From contig MOXJ01000020.1 of the NCBI GenBank assembly GCA_002507565.1, positions 1 to 64,000 on the forward strand: 64,000 bases of DNA. The letters run 5' to 3'. This document shows positions 1 to 8,694 of this stretch, piece after piece. Source of the stretch: Candidatus Reconcilbacillus cellulovorans. GTDB taxonomy: Bacteria; Bacillota; Bacilli; Paenibacillales; Reconciliibacillaceae. Below the pieces are notes generated by a model. The model was not told the origin of the DNA, ran no database searches, and saw only the letters and a list, made by a program, of their open reading frames with translations. How positions within the stretch are numbered: the stretch's first letter is position 1; every line of letters starts with the position of its first letter. Both the position numbers and the translations under genes were made by a program.

Positions 1-118
1 GCTATTTGGCATTTCGTCAACCATTCGGAACCGCCTAGTGCGGACCCGCATGCTAGGTGGTGTGAGAGGACGGGGGCTAGCCGCCCCCTCCTACTCGATC
101 TCGGAGGGGGGATGATCG

Positions 119-2638
119 GTGAGCGGACGGCCGCTGGTGGCGGCAGCGGTCGCCTGGACGGCGGCGGCGGCAATCGCGTTGGAAGTCGAATCGTGGTCCG
201 CGGTATGGAAGATCGTCGCCATCGTCGCAGGGATTGCGGTGGGATTGACTGCGATTTCCGCGATCGGCGTGAACGGTCCGGTCGCTTCCTTCGCTCGATT
301 CGGGCCGACATGCCGGCGGACGGCTATCACGGTCGGCATCGGCTGTATGGCCCTCGTGTATACGGCATGGATTCATCTTCGCAACGAAAGTTCCATACCG
401 CCGGCGGAAAACGGTCATCCCATCCGGCTGGTCGGGACGATCGCGGCGCCTGCGGTCGTCGACGGCGATCGCGCACGCGTCGATGTCCGGACGGCGACCG
501 GCGAAAAACTTCGCGCGTCGTTTCGTCTATCCGCGCAAAGCGAACAGGAGGAGGTCCGTTCGTGGAGGCGCGGTTGGACCATCGAGCTTGACGGTCGGCT
601 TTCGCGTCCCGATCCTGCTCGAAACGAGGGAGGATTCGACTACAGACGATACCTGAAGTCGAAAAGGATTCACTGGATCGTCGAAGCAGAAGGTCTGGGC
701 GGCATCCGCATCGATCCGACGCCGGGGAGCGCGTCCGACCGTCTGCTTCGCTCGTTTGATCTTTTGCGGGAACATCTGGCCGGCCGGATCGACCGGCTGT
801 ACCCGGACGCACGTGAAGCCGGGTTTTTGAAGGCGTTTCTGCTCGGTGTGCGCGACGGGCTCGATCCGGAACAAAACCGGCAATTTTCCGAGCTGGGATT
901 GACGCACGTGCTTGCGATCAGCGGGCTCCACGTCGCGGTTTTTACGGTGGCCGTCGCGGGCACGCTGCGCCTGGCGGGATTGACGCGGGAAACGGCTTTC
1001 GGCCTGACGGCGGCGGCGGTGCCGTTTTACGTCACTCTCGTCGGGGCGGCGCCTTCGGTCGTCCGGGCGGGGTTGATGGCGATGATCGGCCTGTTGCTAG
1101 CGTACCGGAATTTTCCGAAAGACGGTATGAACGTGTTGGCCGCCGCGCTGATCGCGATGCTGATCTGGGATCCGTACTGGCTTTGGGACGTCGGTTTTCA
1201 GCTTTCGTTTCTCGTAACGGCGGGCTTGATCGCGGTTGTTCCCAAAATCGTCGGGAGGACAGAGGCGTCATGGGGAAGACGGCTGGCGAACGCGGCGCTG
1301 GGGACGGTCGTCGCGACGGTGACCGCGCAGGCCGTCAGTTTTCCGATTGTGATTTACTATTTCAACCAATTCTCGTTGCTGTCGGTTCCCGTCAACATCG
1401 TCGTCGCGCCGGTGTTCAGCTTCTGGACGTTGCCCGCTTCCACGTTGTCACTGGCGGCGGATGCAGTCCATCCGGCGACCGGTCGGGCGATCGCCCTTGC
1501 GGTTTCGGCGGTAGACCGGGCGCTGTTTGTAGCCGTGGAATGGGCGGCGGAATGGGGCAAAACGTGGCTGACCGTCTGGCCGTCGCCTCACGCATGGTGG
1601 ACGGCGTTCTATTTTGTCTGGCTGGCATTTGTCGTCCGCACGGCGAAAGCGGGGGCGGAACGGAGAAACTTCGACCGACTCACGGCGGCCGTTTTGGCGC
1701 TCGTCGGCATTTCCCTTTTGTCGGTGGCGTACTTTCCGCCGAACTCGATCGGCGGTTTCCGCGGGGAAGTGCGGTTTTTGGACGTCGGCCAAGGAGACGC
1801 CGTCTTGATTCGGACGCCAGGCGGGAAAGCGGTGCTCGTCGACGGCGGAGGATCGTTTTCCACAGCCGGCGCGCAGGAAGAGTGGCGAAAGCGGCGGGAT
1901 CCGTTCGAAATCGGCCGGGACGTCGTCGTGCCGCTTTTGAAAAAACGCGGCGTCCGCAGCCTTGATCTCGTAGCGGCGACCCATCTCGAGCTCGACCATA
2001 TCGGCGGGCTTGCGTCCGTCGTCGAAGACATCCCGGTTTCCGCGCTGTTGTTCAACGCGACCTGGAAGGAAAGCGAGCCGGCGGAGCGGCTGTTTCGCGC
2101 GGCGCTCGGGCGGGGGGTTCCCGTCTACGCGGCGGAGAGCGGAACCGTCTGGCGGATCGATCCGTATACGTCGTTGGCGTTGCTCGACGCCGGATTCGAC
2201 GGAAAAACGGTGGACGGACTTCCGGCGGAAAACCGCGGTCAGAACAGGCATTCGCTCGTTTTGCTGCTGACGATGCGCGACGTCCGCTTTTTGCTGACTG
2301 GCGACATCGGCGCACAGGAAGAAGCGGAACTGCTTTCGTCCCCGCACGTGCTTGGCGCGTTGGCGGCGGGCGGTGTGGACGTTTTGAAAATCGCCCATCA
2401 CGGCAGCCGCGGATCGACGTCCGCCGCCTGGCTCGACGCCTGGCGTCCGGCCGACGCCGTCATCTCCGTCGGTCGACGCAACCCGTACGGGCACCCGCAT
2501 CCCGACGTCCTGTCCCGACTGGCCGAGCGCGGCATCCGGATCTGGAGGACCGATTTGCACGGGGAAATCGCGGTGTTCGTCGGTCCCGGCCGTTACACAG
2601 TTCGAACAACGATCGCCGACAGTCCGGCCGGGACGTAA
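119..2638 (+). CDS. comEC: ComEC/Rec2-type DNA uptake channel
   Basis: Membrane channel thought to carry single-stranded DNA into the cell during natural transformation. The 839-residue product has the usual three parts: an N-terminal hydrophobic/soluble DUF4131-like part, a central polytopic Competence domain with the motif LTHVLAISGLHVAVF, and a C-terminal metallo-beta-lactamase-like domain with VRFLDVGQGDAVLI, a THLELDHIGG metal site and KIAHHGSRGS. The GTG at 119 is chosen because GGAGGGGGG lies 7 bases upstream; an ATG at 112 is in another frame. In Bacillus comEC sits close to holA and rpsT. Here about 4.5 kb of other genes separates them. Length and motifs are complete for the family, so the gene looks intact. 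Confidence 0.93.
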   Translation: MSGRPLVAAAVAWTAAAAIALEVESWSAVWKIVAIVAGIAVGLTAISAIGVNGPVASFARFGPTCRRTAITVGIGCMALVYTAWIHLRNESSIPPAENGHPIRLVGTIAAPAVVDGDRARVDVRTATGEKLRASFRLSAQSEQEEVRSWRRGWTIELDGRLSRPDPARNEGGFDYRRYLKSKRIHWIVEAEGLGGIRIDPTPGSASDRLLRSFDLLREHLAGRIDRLYPDAREAGFLKAFLLGVRDGLDPEQNRQFSELGLTHVLAISGLHVAVFTVAVAGTLRLAGLTRETAFGLTAAAVPFYVTLVGAAPSVVRAGLMAMIGLLLAYRNFPKDGMNVLAAALIAMLIWDPYWLWDVGFQLSFLVTAGLIAVVPKIVGRTEASWGRRLANAALGTVVATVTAQAVSFPIVIYYFNQFSLLSVPVNIVVAPVFSFWTLPASTLSLAADAVHPATGRAIALAVSAVDRALFVAVEWAAEWGKTWLTVWPSPHAWWTAFYFVWLAFVVRTAKAGAERRNFDRLTAAVLALVGISLLSVAYFPPNSIGGFRGEVRFLDVGQGDAVLIRTPGGKAVLVDGGGSFSTAGAQEEWRKRRDPFEIGRDVVVPLLKKRGVRSLDLVAATHLELDHIGGLASVVEDIPVSALLFNATWKESEPAERLFRAALGRGVPVYAAESGTVWRIDPYTSLALLDAGFDGKTVDGLPAENRGQNRHSLVLLLTMRDVRFLLTGDIGAQEEAELLSSPHVLGALAAGGVDVLKIAHHGSRGSTSAAWLDAWRPADAVISVGRRNPYGHPHPDVLSRLAERGIRIWRTDLHGEIAVFVGPGRYTVRTTIADSPAGT

Positions 2639-2679
2639 GCGGCGTCCCGGCGCGGACGGCGGACGGTTTTAAGCGACAA

Positions 2680-3120
2680 TCAATGAAATTGGATGTCGAC
2701 GCGGCGCTTGCCGCGCTGTTCGGCTTTCGGCATGCGGATTTCCAGGACGCCGTTGCGGTAAGAGGCGGTCACGCCTTCCTCCTGGACGGCGACGGGAAGC
2801 GACACCGTGCGGTGGAATCTTCCGTAAAACCGTTCGCGGCGGTGCATGCGTTCGTCGCGGATTTCCTCCGACCGGTTGATCGTGCCGCTGATGGTTAAAG
2901 TTTGCCCGTCGACTTCGATCGAGACATCGTCTTTGTTTTGCAGGCCGGGCAAATCGCACAGCGCAACCACTTCGCGGTCGGTTTCGTACACATCGATCCG
3001 GTGCGGCCCCCATTCCCCGCCAGTCAAAATGCCGCGAAACGGAAATTCCTGAAACCACCGGTCCATTTCCCTCCGCCATTGATCGAGCTGGCGGAAAGGC
3101 TCGTAAGGTATCAGCGCCAT
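2680..3120 (-). CDS. Hsp20/alpha-crystallin small heat-shock protein
   Basis: ATP-independent holdase chaperone of the cytoplasm, 146 residues. The alpha-crystallin domain spans roughly residues 40-140, with strand motifs such as RIDVYETDREVVALCDLPG and a late GVLEIRMPK, the usual A-x-x-x-n-GVL-x-I-x-x-P signature of the family. The start MALIPYEPF is chosen because the reverse strand has AAGGAGGG about 10 bases before it; a longer in-frame ATG at 3165 has no such site. It lies tail to tail with comEC with a 41-base gap. No CIRCE-type inverted repeat was seen upstream. Confidence 0.9.
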   Translation of the reverse strand: MALIPYEPFRQLDQWRREMDRWFQEFPFRGILTGGEWGPHRIDVYETDREVVALCDLPGLQNKDDVSIEVDGQTLTISGTINRSEEIRDERMHRRERFYGRFHRTVSLPVAVQEEGVTASYRNGVLEIRMPKAEQRGKRRVDIQFH

Positions 3121-3193
3121 CGGAAGCGAACCCTCCTTAACTTCGTCGGTTTCGTCGGTGTTCACTTCCGTAGCATATGCAGCGCCGGACGGC

Positions 3194-4114
3194 TTATTCG
3201 CGGCGGCGCGGGGCGACCAGCCGGTTTTGCAGAGTTCCGAGCTTTTCGATTTCGATTTCCACGACGTCGCCGGGCCTGAGATAAATCTGTCGTTCCGGCG
3301 GAAGTCCGAGGACGACGCCTTCCGGCGTTCCCGTCAAAACGACGTCGCCGGGTTCGAGCGTCATATGCCGTGAAATATAACTGATCAGCTCGTCGCACTT
3401 AAAGATCATGTCCGCCGTGTTGGAGTTTTGCCGCAGTTCGCCGTTGACGCGGCAGCGGATGCCGAGGCGGTTCGGATCGCCGACTTCGTCGGCGGTGACC
3501 AAATACGGTCCGATCGGTGCGAAACCGTCGAGACTTTTGCCCAGCAGCCATTGCGACGTGCGCAGCTGCAGGTCGCGCGCGGAAAGGTCGTTGGCCGGAC
3601 AATAGCCGAACACGTACTTGAGGGCTCGCTCTTTCGCCACGTTTCGGGCACGACGACCGATGACGACGGCGAGCTCGGCCTCGTAATCGACTTTTTCCGA
3701 CGTTTCCGGCAACTCGATGTCGTTCCGGTGACCGGCCAGAGCGTTTGGAAATTTGCTGAACAGCACCGGAACTTCCGGAATCGCCGCGCCGGTTTCCTCC
3801 GCGTGTTTGCGGTAGTTCAGCCCGACGCAGACGATTTTTTGCGGGCGCGGGACGCACGGGCCGAAGACGGCGTCCTGTTCCGCGATCAGCCACGGCGCGC
3901 CTTCGTTGTCGAGTCGGGCCAGGTCGTCGAGGAACGACCGAAGCGCGTCCAATCCTCCCGTTCCGGCGGCGATCAGGGCCATGACGTCGGTCGGAACGTC
4001 TTCGCCGCGCCGGTCGCGGCGGTGTTGCAAAGCGGCCGCGACGTCGACGATGCCGGCCTCCGTCCAGACTCCAAGCCGGTGTTGCCCATTTCTTGCGATC
4101 GTAGCCAGTTTCAT
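3194..4114 (-). CDS. Fumarylacetoacetate hydrolase family protein
   Basis: Enzyme of the FAH superfamily, which hydrolyses, decarboxylates or hydrates beta-diketo and 2-oxo acids in degradation of aromatic and sugar acids; the exact substrate cannot be read from sequence. The 306-residue product has the FAH core in its C-terminal two thirds, with VGLNYRKHAEETG, a metal-binding D-x-E run (DYEAELAVVIGRRARNV) and LTGTPEGVVLG. The start at 4114 has a GGGGGA ribosome site 7 bases upstream. It is the second gene of an operon with the IclR regulator (13-base gap), so it is probably that regulator's target. Confidence 0.88.
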   Translation of the reverse strand: MKLATIARNGQHRLGVWTEAGIVDVAAALQHRRDRRGEDVPTDVMALIAAGTGGLDALRSFLDDLARLDNEGAPWLIAEQDAVFGPCVPRPQKIVCVGLNYRKHAEETGAAIPEVPVLFSKFPNALAGHRNDIELPETSEKVDYEAELAVVIGRRARNVAKERALKYVFGYCPANDLSARDLQLRTSQWLLGKSLDGFAPIGPYLVTADEVGDPNRLGIRCRVNGELRQNSNTADMIFKCDELISYISRHMTLEPGDVVLTGTPEGVVLGLPPERQIYLRPGDVVEIEIEKLGTLQNRLVAPRRRE

Positions 4115-4127
4115 GCGGTAATCCCCC

Positions 4128-4895
4128 TTAAACATTTGCGTTGACGGACAATCGCTGGGCCAAGGCGCGGATTTCCCGGACGGCCGCGTCCCGTTTTTGC
4201 TCCCAGTGGTGGCGCGGCATCGACACGCTGACCGCTGCGACCGCCCTGCCGTCTGGACCGAAGACGGGGGCGGCTGCGCACCGGAAACCGATGACGGCTT
4301 CTTCGCGGTCGAAGGCGACGCCTTGCCGGCGGACGTCTGCGAGTTCGTCGAGCAACTCGGTCACCGTGCCGATCGTCGCCGGCGTCAGCCGCGGCAGCGG
4401 ATCGCTGAGGCGTTTGCGTACTTCGTCGTCGGCGAGCGTCGCGAGCAGCGCCTTGCCGAGGCCGGTTGCGTGTGCAGGAAAGCGCATGCCGGGTTCGGAC
4501 GCGATCTGTACCGGAAATGGCGCCTCGAGTTTCGCCAAATAAAAAACATCGGCGCCTTCCAGGCGGGCGAGCTGGATCGTCTCGCCGAGCCGGTCGCGCG
4601 TTTCGACCGCCGTCCGGTAAAAGCGGTCGATCAACGCCTGTCCGCGGAAAAACGTGCTGCCGAACGCGGCGAGCGCAGAACCGAGCGTATAGACGTCGTC
4701 GGACGATTTTTCGACCCAGCCCAGTGACTCCATCGTCTTCAGCAGGCAAAACATCGAGCTTTTATTGACGCCGAGTCGGCGGGACAAATCCGTCAGACGC
4801 ATTCCACCGCGATGTTCGGACAGTTCCAGCAGCACGGCGTGGGCGCGTTCCAGCGCGGGAACCGCGTATTTGTTGGCGGAGATTTTATCCGACAT
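4128..4895 (-). CDS. IclR family transcriptional regulator
   Basis: DNA-binding regulator of 255 residues with an N-terminal winged helix-turn-helix (about residues 10-70, with MRLTDLSRRLGVNKSSMFCLL) and a C-terminal IclR effector-binding domain (GAF-like fold) ending in VSVSMPRHHWE. Members usually bind a small organic acid and control an adjacent catabolic operon plus themselves. It precedes the FAH hydrolase gene with 13 bases between them. A perfect 18-base palindrome lies 46 bases upstream of its start, which suggests autoregulation. The effector is unknown but may be related to the FAH enzyme's substrate. Confidence 0.92.
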   Translation of the reverse strand: MSDKISANKYAVPALERAHAVLLELSEHRGGMRLTDLSRRLGVNKSSMFCLLKTMESLGWVEKSSDDVYTLGSALAAFGSTFFRGQALIDRFYRTAVETRDRLGETIQLARLEGADVFYLAKLEAPFPVQIASEPGMRFPAHATGLGKALLATLADDEVRKRLSDPLPRLTPATIGTVTELLDELADVRRQGVAFDREEAVIGFRCAAAPVFGPDGRAVAAVSVSMPRHHWEQKRDAAVREIRALAQRLSVNANV

Positions 4896-4940
4896 GGGTG
4901 TGCCCCCACCGCCCGTAAGGAGTTTAATATAATAAACGAT

Positions 4941-4958
4941 TGTCCAATGTATTGGACA
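4941..4958. promoter_or_regulatory. Palindromic operator candidate upstream of the IclR operon
   Basis: TGTCCAATGTATTGGACA is a perfect inverted repeat with two 8-base arms around a 2-base centre. It sits in the AT-rich region just upstream of the IclR start codon. On the minus strand it contains a TTGGAC that could serve as a -35 element, with AT-rich -10-like sequence (TATTAT/TATATT) further downstream at non-ideal spacing. IclR proteins bind short palindromes of this kind, so this is a good candidate for the autoregulatory site. Binding is inferred, not shown. Confidence 0.6.
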
Positions 4959-5039
4959 CTTTTCATCATAAGTCGCCGTTGAAAGATCGTCAAGTCGTTT
5001 CGCCGCGAAACGTTTTCTGTTATTCTTGAAGGGGATGCC

Positions 5040-5069
5040 TGCAACAAAACGCGTTCCCCGACTCGTCTA
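5040..5069 (+). promoter_or_regulatory. Possible ECF-sigma autoregulatory promoter
   Basis: TGCAACAAAA at 5040-5049 resembles the TGAAAC -35 box of SigW-type promoters and CGTCTA at 5064-5069 resembles their CGTA/CGTC -10 box. The spacing (18 bases between AAC and CGT) is slightly longer than usual. It lies 27 bases upstream of the sigma factor gene, which is where an autoregulatory promoter would be expected. Confidence 0.4.
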
Positions 5070-5096
5070 ATAAGACAGCAAGAGAGGAGGACACCG

Positions 5097-5657
5097 GTGG
5101 TAGCGCCTGAACTGATCAGGGCCGCCCGAGAGGGCGACCGTGAAGCGCTCGTCACTCTTTTGCGGCAGATCGAGACACATGTGTATCGAACGGCCTACTA
5201 TTTGCTGGACAACGAACAGGACGCACAAGACGCGGCCCAGGAGGCTTTAATCAGGATATACCAAAAAATTTCATCATATGAAGAAAAAGCTAAATTTCAA
5301 ACATGGGTTCAGCGAATCGTCACGAATGTTTGCATCGATAAGTTCCGGCGTGCGAAAGAGACCGTTTCCGTCGAGGAACATGCGCTTTTTTTCCCGTCGG
5401 ATCAGGACGTCGAGCGAGAAGTGTTGTCCAAAGACGCGGCGCGGGATGTTCGCGCGGCGATCCGCCGCCTGCCGGAACAACAGCGCGCCGTGGTGATTCT
5501 GCGTTACATGCAGGATTTTTCTTATCAGGAGATTGCGTCCAGCCTTGATTTGCCGATCAACACGGTAAAGTCGCATTTGTTTCGCGCTCGGCAACAGCTG
5601 CAACAGTGGCTGCAGGAATACGATTACGGTTACGAAAAGAAGGGGGTGCGCGGATGA
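5097..5657 (+). CDS. sigW: ECF-type RNA polymerase sigma factor, SigW-like
   Basis: Sigma-70 family protein of 186 residues. Region 2 is seen in DNEQDAQDAAQEALIRIYQ and FQTWVQRIVTNVCIDKFRR, and region 4 in LPEQQRAVVILRYMQDFSY followed by the helix-turn-helix QEIASSLDLPINTVKSHLFRAR. In Bacillus, SigW-type factors switch on envelope-stress genes. The GTG start has GAGAGGAGG 6 bases upstream. The stop codon overlaps the ATG of the next gene (ATGA), so the sigma factor and its inhibitor are translationally coupled. The SigW assignment rests on overall similarity and the partner, not on a tree. Confidence 0.85.
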   Translation: MVAPELIRAAREGDREALVTLLRQIETHVYRTAYYLLDNEQDAQDAAQEALIRIYQKISSYEEKAKFQTWVQRIVTNVCIDKFRRAKETVSVEEHALFFPSDQDVEREVLSKDAARDVRAAIRRLPEQQRAVVILRYMQDFSYQEIASSLDLPINTVKSHLFRARQQLQQWLQEYDYGYEKKGVRG

Positions 5658-6859
5658 ACGCGATCGAATGTGCGGAAGCGGCGGAATGGATGCAACGGCT
5701 GATCGATTCGGACTTGAACCGTGAGAAAGAGCGAGTGCTTCTGCGCCATCTCGACGGTTGCGACGCGTGCCGTAAACGGTTTGAAAGGCTGATGTCGGTC
5801 GACGAACAGCTGCGCCGATTGCCGAAAGTTGAACCGCCGTTCAGTTTGGTCGATGCCGTCTTGCCGATGTTGGACCGAATCGGCGCCTCTGCTGCGCCGC
5901 CTTCTCCTGTTGCCGCGCGGTCCGAGCCGCGTCAGGAAACCGTGAAGAAAGCTTCCGTGAAGAAAGCTTCTTTACCTGTTGCGAGATGGATCGGGCTATT
6001 GCCCTACGGTTTAGCCGGCGTCGCCGCGGCGGTCGTCGTGTTCGTCGCGCTCGGTTTATTCGGTTCCGACTCCGGCGGGGACAAAACGACGACGCTCGGA
6101 ACGGATGCCGTGCAGCCGTCTGCCGCCGACGGGAGCGCTGCGGCCGGTGTGCAGTCTTCGACGCGTCCGAACGATTTTCTGAATCAGGCGGACGTATCGG
6201 ACGACGGAGAACCCGAATCCTCCGCCGCACCGAAGTTTGTGAAACCGGCATGGCCGTCGCCGCCGGAGGAAGACGAAGCGACCGAGGCAGAAACGCTCGA
6301 GCCGAAAAAAACGCCGCGCCCGTCCGAACCTGCCGTAACGGAACCGACGGCGTCTGGCCGCAGCGGTCTTATCGTGGGCACGACGGCGCCGGTTGCCGCG
6401 TCGACCGGCAATCGGCCTTCGGATTCGGACGCAGGTGCGCCGTCCGGCGGTGATGCCGCGGCGCTCGGCCGTTCCAGCGCAGCCGACGGAGAACCTTCGA
6501 CATCGCCGGGTGCCGCTGTCCTGAGGCAGATGCAGACGCCGACGCCTTCTTCGCCGGCATCTTCTTCCGGAGGAACGACGGGCGTCGCCGGCATCGGTTC
6601 TGCGGTGACGCCGGCGCGCGAAGGCTGGGTCTCGCCCGACGGTCGATGGACGGCCGCCGTTGAAAATGGACGGCTCGTCGTCCGCAGGAGCGAAACCGGC
6701 GAGGCGGTGTTCCGCTCGCGGCTGTCGTGGGAAGCCGATGCGGCGGTGCAAGGCCGGTGGACCGATGCCGATACGTTTTCGTACACTGTGACGGCGGGCG
6801 GGCAGACGTTCCGTTATGTGGTCGACATGAAGACGTATATGGAAGTGTCGACGGATTGA
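5654..6859 (+). CDS. rsiW: Membrane anti-sigma factor, RsiW-like, with long Ser/Thr/Pro-rich outer part
   Basis: Probable anti-sigma factor of 401 residues. The N-terminal cytoplasmic domain carries the zinc anti-sigma motif HLDGCDACRKRF (H-x3-C-x2-C). A single transmembrane helix follows at about residues 112-137. The outer region of some 250 residues is rich in Ser, Thr, Pro and Ala and appears unstructured, and it ends in a compact domain beginning GWVSPDGRWTAAVENG. Family members are released by regulated proteolysis. The extracytoplasmic part is much longer than in Bacillus RsiW and is a plausible O-glycosylation target. The start at 5654 overlaps the sigma factor stop; an upstream in-frame ATG at 5606 lies inside the sigma gene. 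Confidence 0.75.
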   Translation: MNAIECAEAAEWMQRLIDSDLNREKERVLLRHLDGCDACRKRFERLMSVDEQLRRLPKVEPPFSLVDAVLPMLDRIGASAAPPSPVAARSEPRQETVKKASVKKASLPVARWIGLLPYGLAGVAAAVVVFVALGLFGSDSGGDKTTTLGTDAVQPSAADGSAAAGVQSSTRPNDFLNQADVSDDGEPESSAAPKFVKPAWPSPPEEDEATEAETLEPKKTPRPSEPAVTEPTASGRSGLIVGTTAPVAASTGNRPSDSDAGAPSGGDAAALGRSSAADGEPSTSPGAAVLRQMQTPTPSSPASSSGGTTGVAGIGSAVTPAREGWVSPDGRWTAAVENGRLVVRRSETGEAVFRSRLSWEADAAVQGRWTDADTFSYTVTAGGQTFRYVVDMKTYMEVSTD

Positions 6860-6861
6860 GG

Positions 6862-6884
6862 GTCCCGGAATACCGGGACTTTTT
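6862..6884 (+). terminator. Rho-independent terminator of the sigma/anti-sigma operon
   Basis: A perfect 7-base-pair stem, GTCCCGG with CCGGGAC, and an AATA loop are followed directly by TTTTT. It begins 3 bases after the anti-sigma stop codon. Confidence 0.9.
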
Positions 6885-7057
6885 CGTTTGCACCTTGCTC
6901 GAACCGGCTGCGTATAATAACGACGAACAGCGGGGCCGTCGCCGACCGGCGGTTCCCGCGCCGGAACCGGCGGCGTTCATCATAAATCGCGGGAGGGGGC
7001 GTTCGGCGCCGGCGGGTTCGCACGTCGGCGGGAGGCGGCGCCCTTTTCCGCGTTTTT

Positions 7058-7066
7058 TGCTATAAT
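7058..7066 (+). promoter_or_regulatory. Extended -10 promoter of holA
   Basis: TGCTATAAT is a perfect extended -10 element with no convincing -35. An in-frame ATG at 7065 overlaps the -10, which argues that translation of holA begins at the downstream ATG at 7128. Confidence 0.6.
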
Positions 7067-7127
7067 GGGAAAAAAGCGCGCCGAGGGTTTGCGACTTTTC
7101 GGGTGCGAAAGGACGGGACAAGTTCGG

Positions 7128-8159
7128 ATGGATTATCGCACTGCCGCCAAAGCGTTGGCTGGCGGAACGCCTTGGCCGGTATATGTCTGTTACGGCGCCG
7201 AAACGTTTCTGATGCGGGAATTCGTGAACTTCGCCGTGGACAAGCTGGTTGATCCGGCCGACCGCCACATGTGCCTCGCGCGGTTCGACTGCACGGAAAT
7301 CCCGCTTGACCGCGTCGTCGATGAGGCGGAAACGCCGCCTTTTTTCGGAAGCCGTAAAGTCGTGATCGCCGAGAAGGCGTTTTTTTTGACCGCCGCAAGA
7401 GAAATCGGTAAAGTCGAACACCGCGTCGAGCGGCTGGCCGAATACGTCGCCCGCCCCGCCGAACATACCGTTTTGATTTTGACGGTCGAGTCGGAAAAGT
7501 TGGACGAGCGCAAAAAAGCGGTCAAGGCGCTGAAGGAGCGCGGGTGGACGCTCGCCTTCGAGCCGCTGTCGGAAGCCGAGCTCGTTCGATGGGCGGAAAG
7601 ACGCGCGGAACGGCGCGGCGTCCGGATGACGCCCGGAGCGTTAAAGCGATTGGTCGAGCGGACGGCTGGATCGCTGCCGGCAATGGACCAGGAAATTGAA
7701 AAACTTGCTCTGTATGCAGGCGACGGCGGCATTGCGGACGAAGCGGCCGTCGACGCGTTCGTGCCGCGGACGCCCGAGCAAAATGTGTTTTTGCTCGTCG
7801 ATCATGTCATATCCCGGCGTGCCCGCGAGGCCGTCGAAGTGTTGCACGATTTGTTGCTGCGCAGGGAGGAGCCGATCAAGCTGCTCGCGCTGATCGCGCG
7901 ACAATGCCGTGTTTTGTTGCAGGTTAAGGCGTGTCTGGAACGGGGGCTCTCCCAGAAGGAGACGGCGGCGGAGCTCGGTTTGCACCCGTATGCCGTTCGG
8001 CTTGCCGCAGAGCAGGCGCGAAAAGATTCGGAGCGCGTCCTGGCTGCGATGCTGGCGGAAGCGTCCGAACTCGACCACCGGATGAAAACCGGGAGAACGG
8101 ACAAGGCGCTCGGATTGGAGCTGTTTTTGTTACGGTGGGCGAGGCGGGAGGCGACGTAA
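7128..8159 (+). CDS. holA: DNA polymerase III delta subunit
   Basis: Clamp-loader delta subunit that opens the beta sliding clamp, 343 residues. It has the family's N-terminal fold (WPVYVCYGAETFLMREF), a degenerate nucleotide-binding region (GSRKVVIAEKAFFL) and the C-terminal helical collar (VFLLVDHVISRRAREAVEVL). The start MDYRTAAKAL is preferred over an ATG at 7065 because the latter overlaps the promoter; AAAGGA lies 14 bases before it, a rather long spacing. It is convergent with rpsT, the usual Bacillales neighbour. Confidence 0.9.
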   Translation: MDYRTAAKALAGGTPWPVYVCYGAETFLMREFVNFAVDKLVDPADRHMCLARFDCTEIPLDRVVDEAETPPFFGSRKVVIAEKAFFLTAAREIGKVEHRVERLAEYVARPAEHTVLILTVESEKLDERKKAVKALKERGWTLAFEPLSEAELVRWAERRAERRGVRMTPGALKRLVERTAGSLPAMDQEIEKLALYAGDGGIADEAAVDAFVPRTPEQNVFLLVDHVISRRAREAVEVLHDLLLRREEPIKLLALIARQCRVLLQVKACLERGLSQKETAAELGLHPYAVRLAAEQARKDSERVLAAMLAEASELDHRMKTGRTDKALGLELFLLRWARREAT

Positions 8160-8171
8160 AGTCGAAAATCG

Positions 8172-8200
8172 AAAAAACCTTGCCGCACCAGCCGGCAAGG
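8172..8200 (-). terminator. Terminator of rpsT
   Basis: On the minus strand the stem CCTTGCCG/CGGCAAGG with a 7-base loop is followed by TTTTTT. It lies about 40 bases beyond the rpsT stop. On the plus strand the hairpin has no following T-run, so it serves rpsT rather than holA. Confidence 0.85.
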
Positions 8201-8237
8201 TTCAAGGTGAGCTTTTCGGCGACGGACAAACGGAATC

Positions 8238-8543
8238 CTATGCCTGAGCTTGCGCCTGTTGTTGCGCCTGCTGCGCCCGGGCTACCGCCGCGTTGAATTT
8301 GAGCGTGAGCCGCGATTTTTTGCGCGCGGCTTTGTTTTTGTGGATGATCCCTTTCGTCACGGCCTTGTCGAGTTTGCGGCAGGCGAAACGGAGCGCTTCC
8401 TGCGCTTTCTCCAGTTCTCCCCCGGCCAGCGCGGTTTCGAACGCCTTGATCGCCGTGCGCAGGGCGGACTTCTGCGAAGCGTTGCGAAGTCGGCGTTTCT
8501 CGCTTGTTTTCATGCGTTTAATGGCGGATTTCGTGTTCGGCAT
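8238..8543 (-). CDS. rpsT: 30S ribosomal protein S20
   Basis: Small-subunit ribosomal protein that binds the 5' domain of 16S rRNA, 101 residues. It is very basic and helical, with the typical start [19 protein letters not shown] and [15 protein letters not shown] near the end. A Gln/Ala tail ([12 protein letters not shown]) extends it beyond the usual 85-90 residues. GGGGGTGA precedes the ATG. It is transcribed alone, convergent with holA and divergent from gpr. Confidence 0.96.
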   Translation of the reverse strand: MPNTKSAIKRMKTSEKRRLRNASQKSALRTAIKAFETALAGGELEKAQEALRFACRKLDKAVTKGIIHKNKAARKKSRLTLKFNAAVARAQQAQQQAQAQA

Positions 8544-8694
8544 CGCGCGGATTCACCCCCTGCTGTCCCCGTATATGTTTTCCGAAACGGCAACCGGAAG
8601 AATTATAACAGGGCGAAAGCCGAATTGCAAGCGGTGTGCGGGCGAACAATGAAATCGAACCCCTTTTGTAAGGATGAGGAAAGGATGATGTTTC

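Noticed and set aside
72-88. GC hairpin (GGGGGC/GCCCCC) just upstream of comEC as a terminator
   Set aside because: It has no T-run after it and lies too close to the comEC ribosome site; it could be the end of an unseen upstream gene but nothing supports that.
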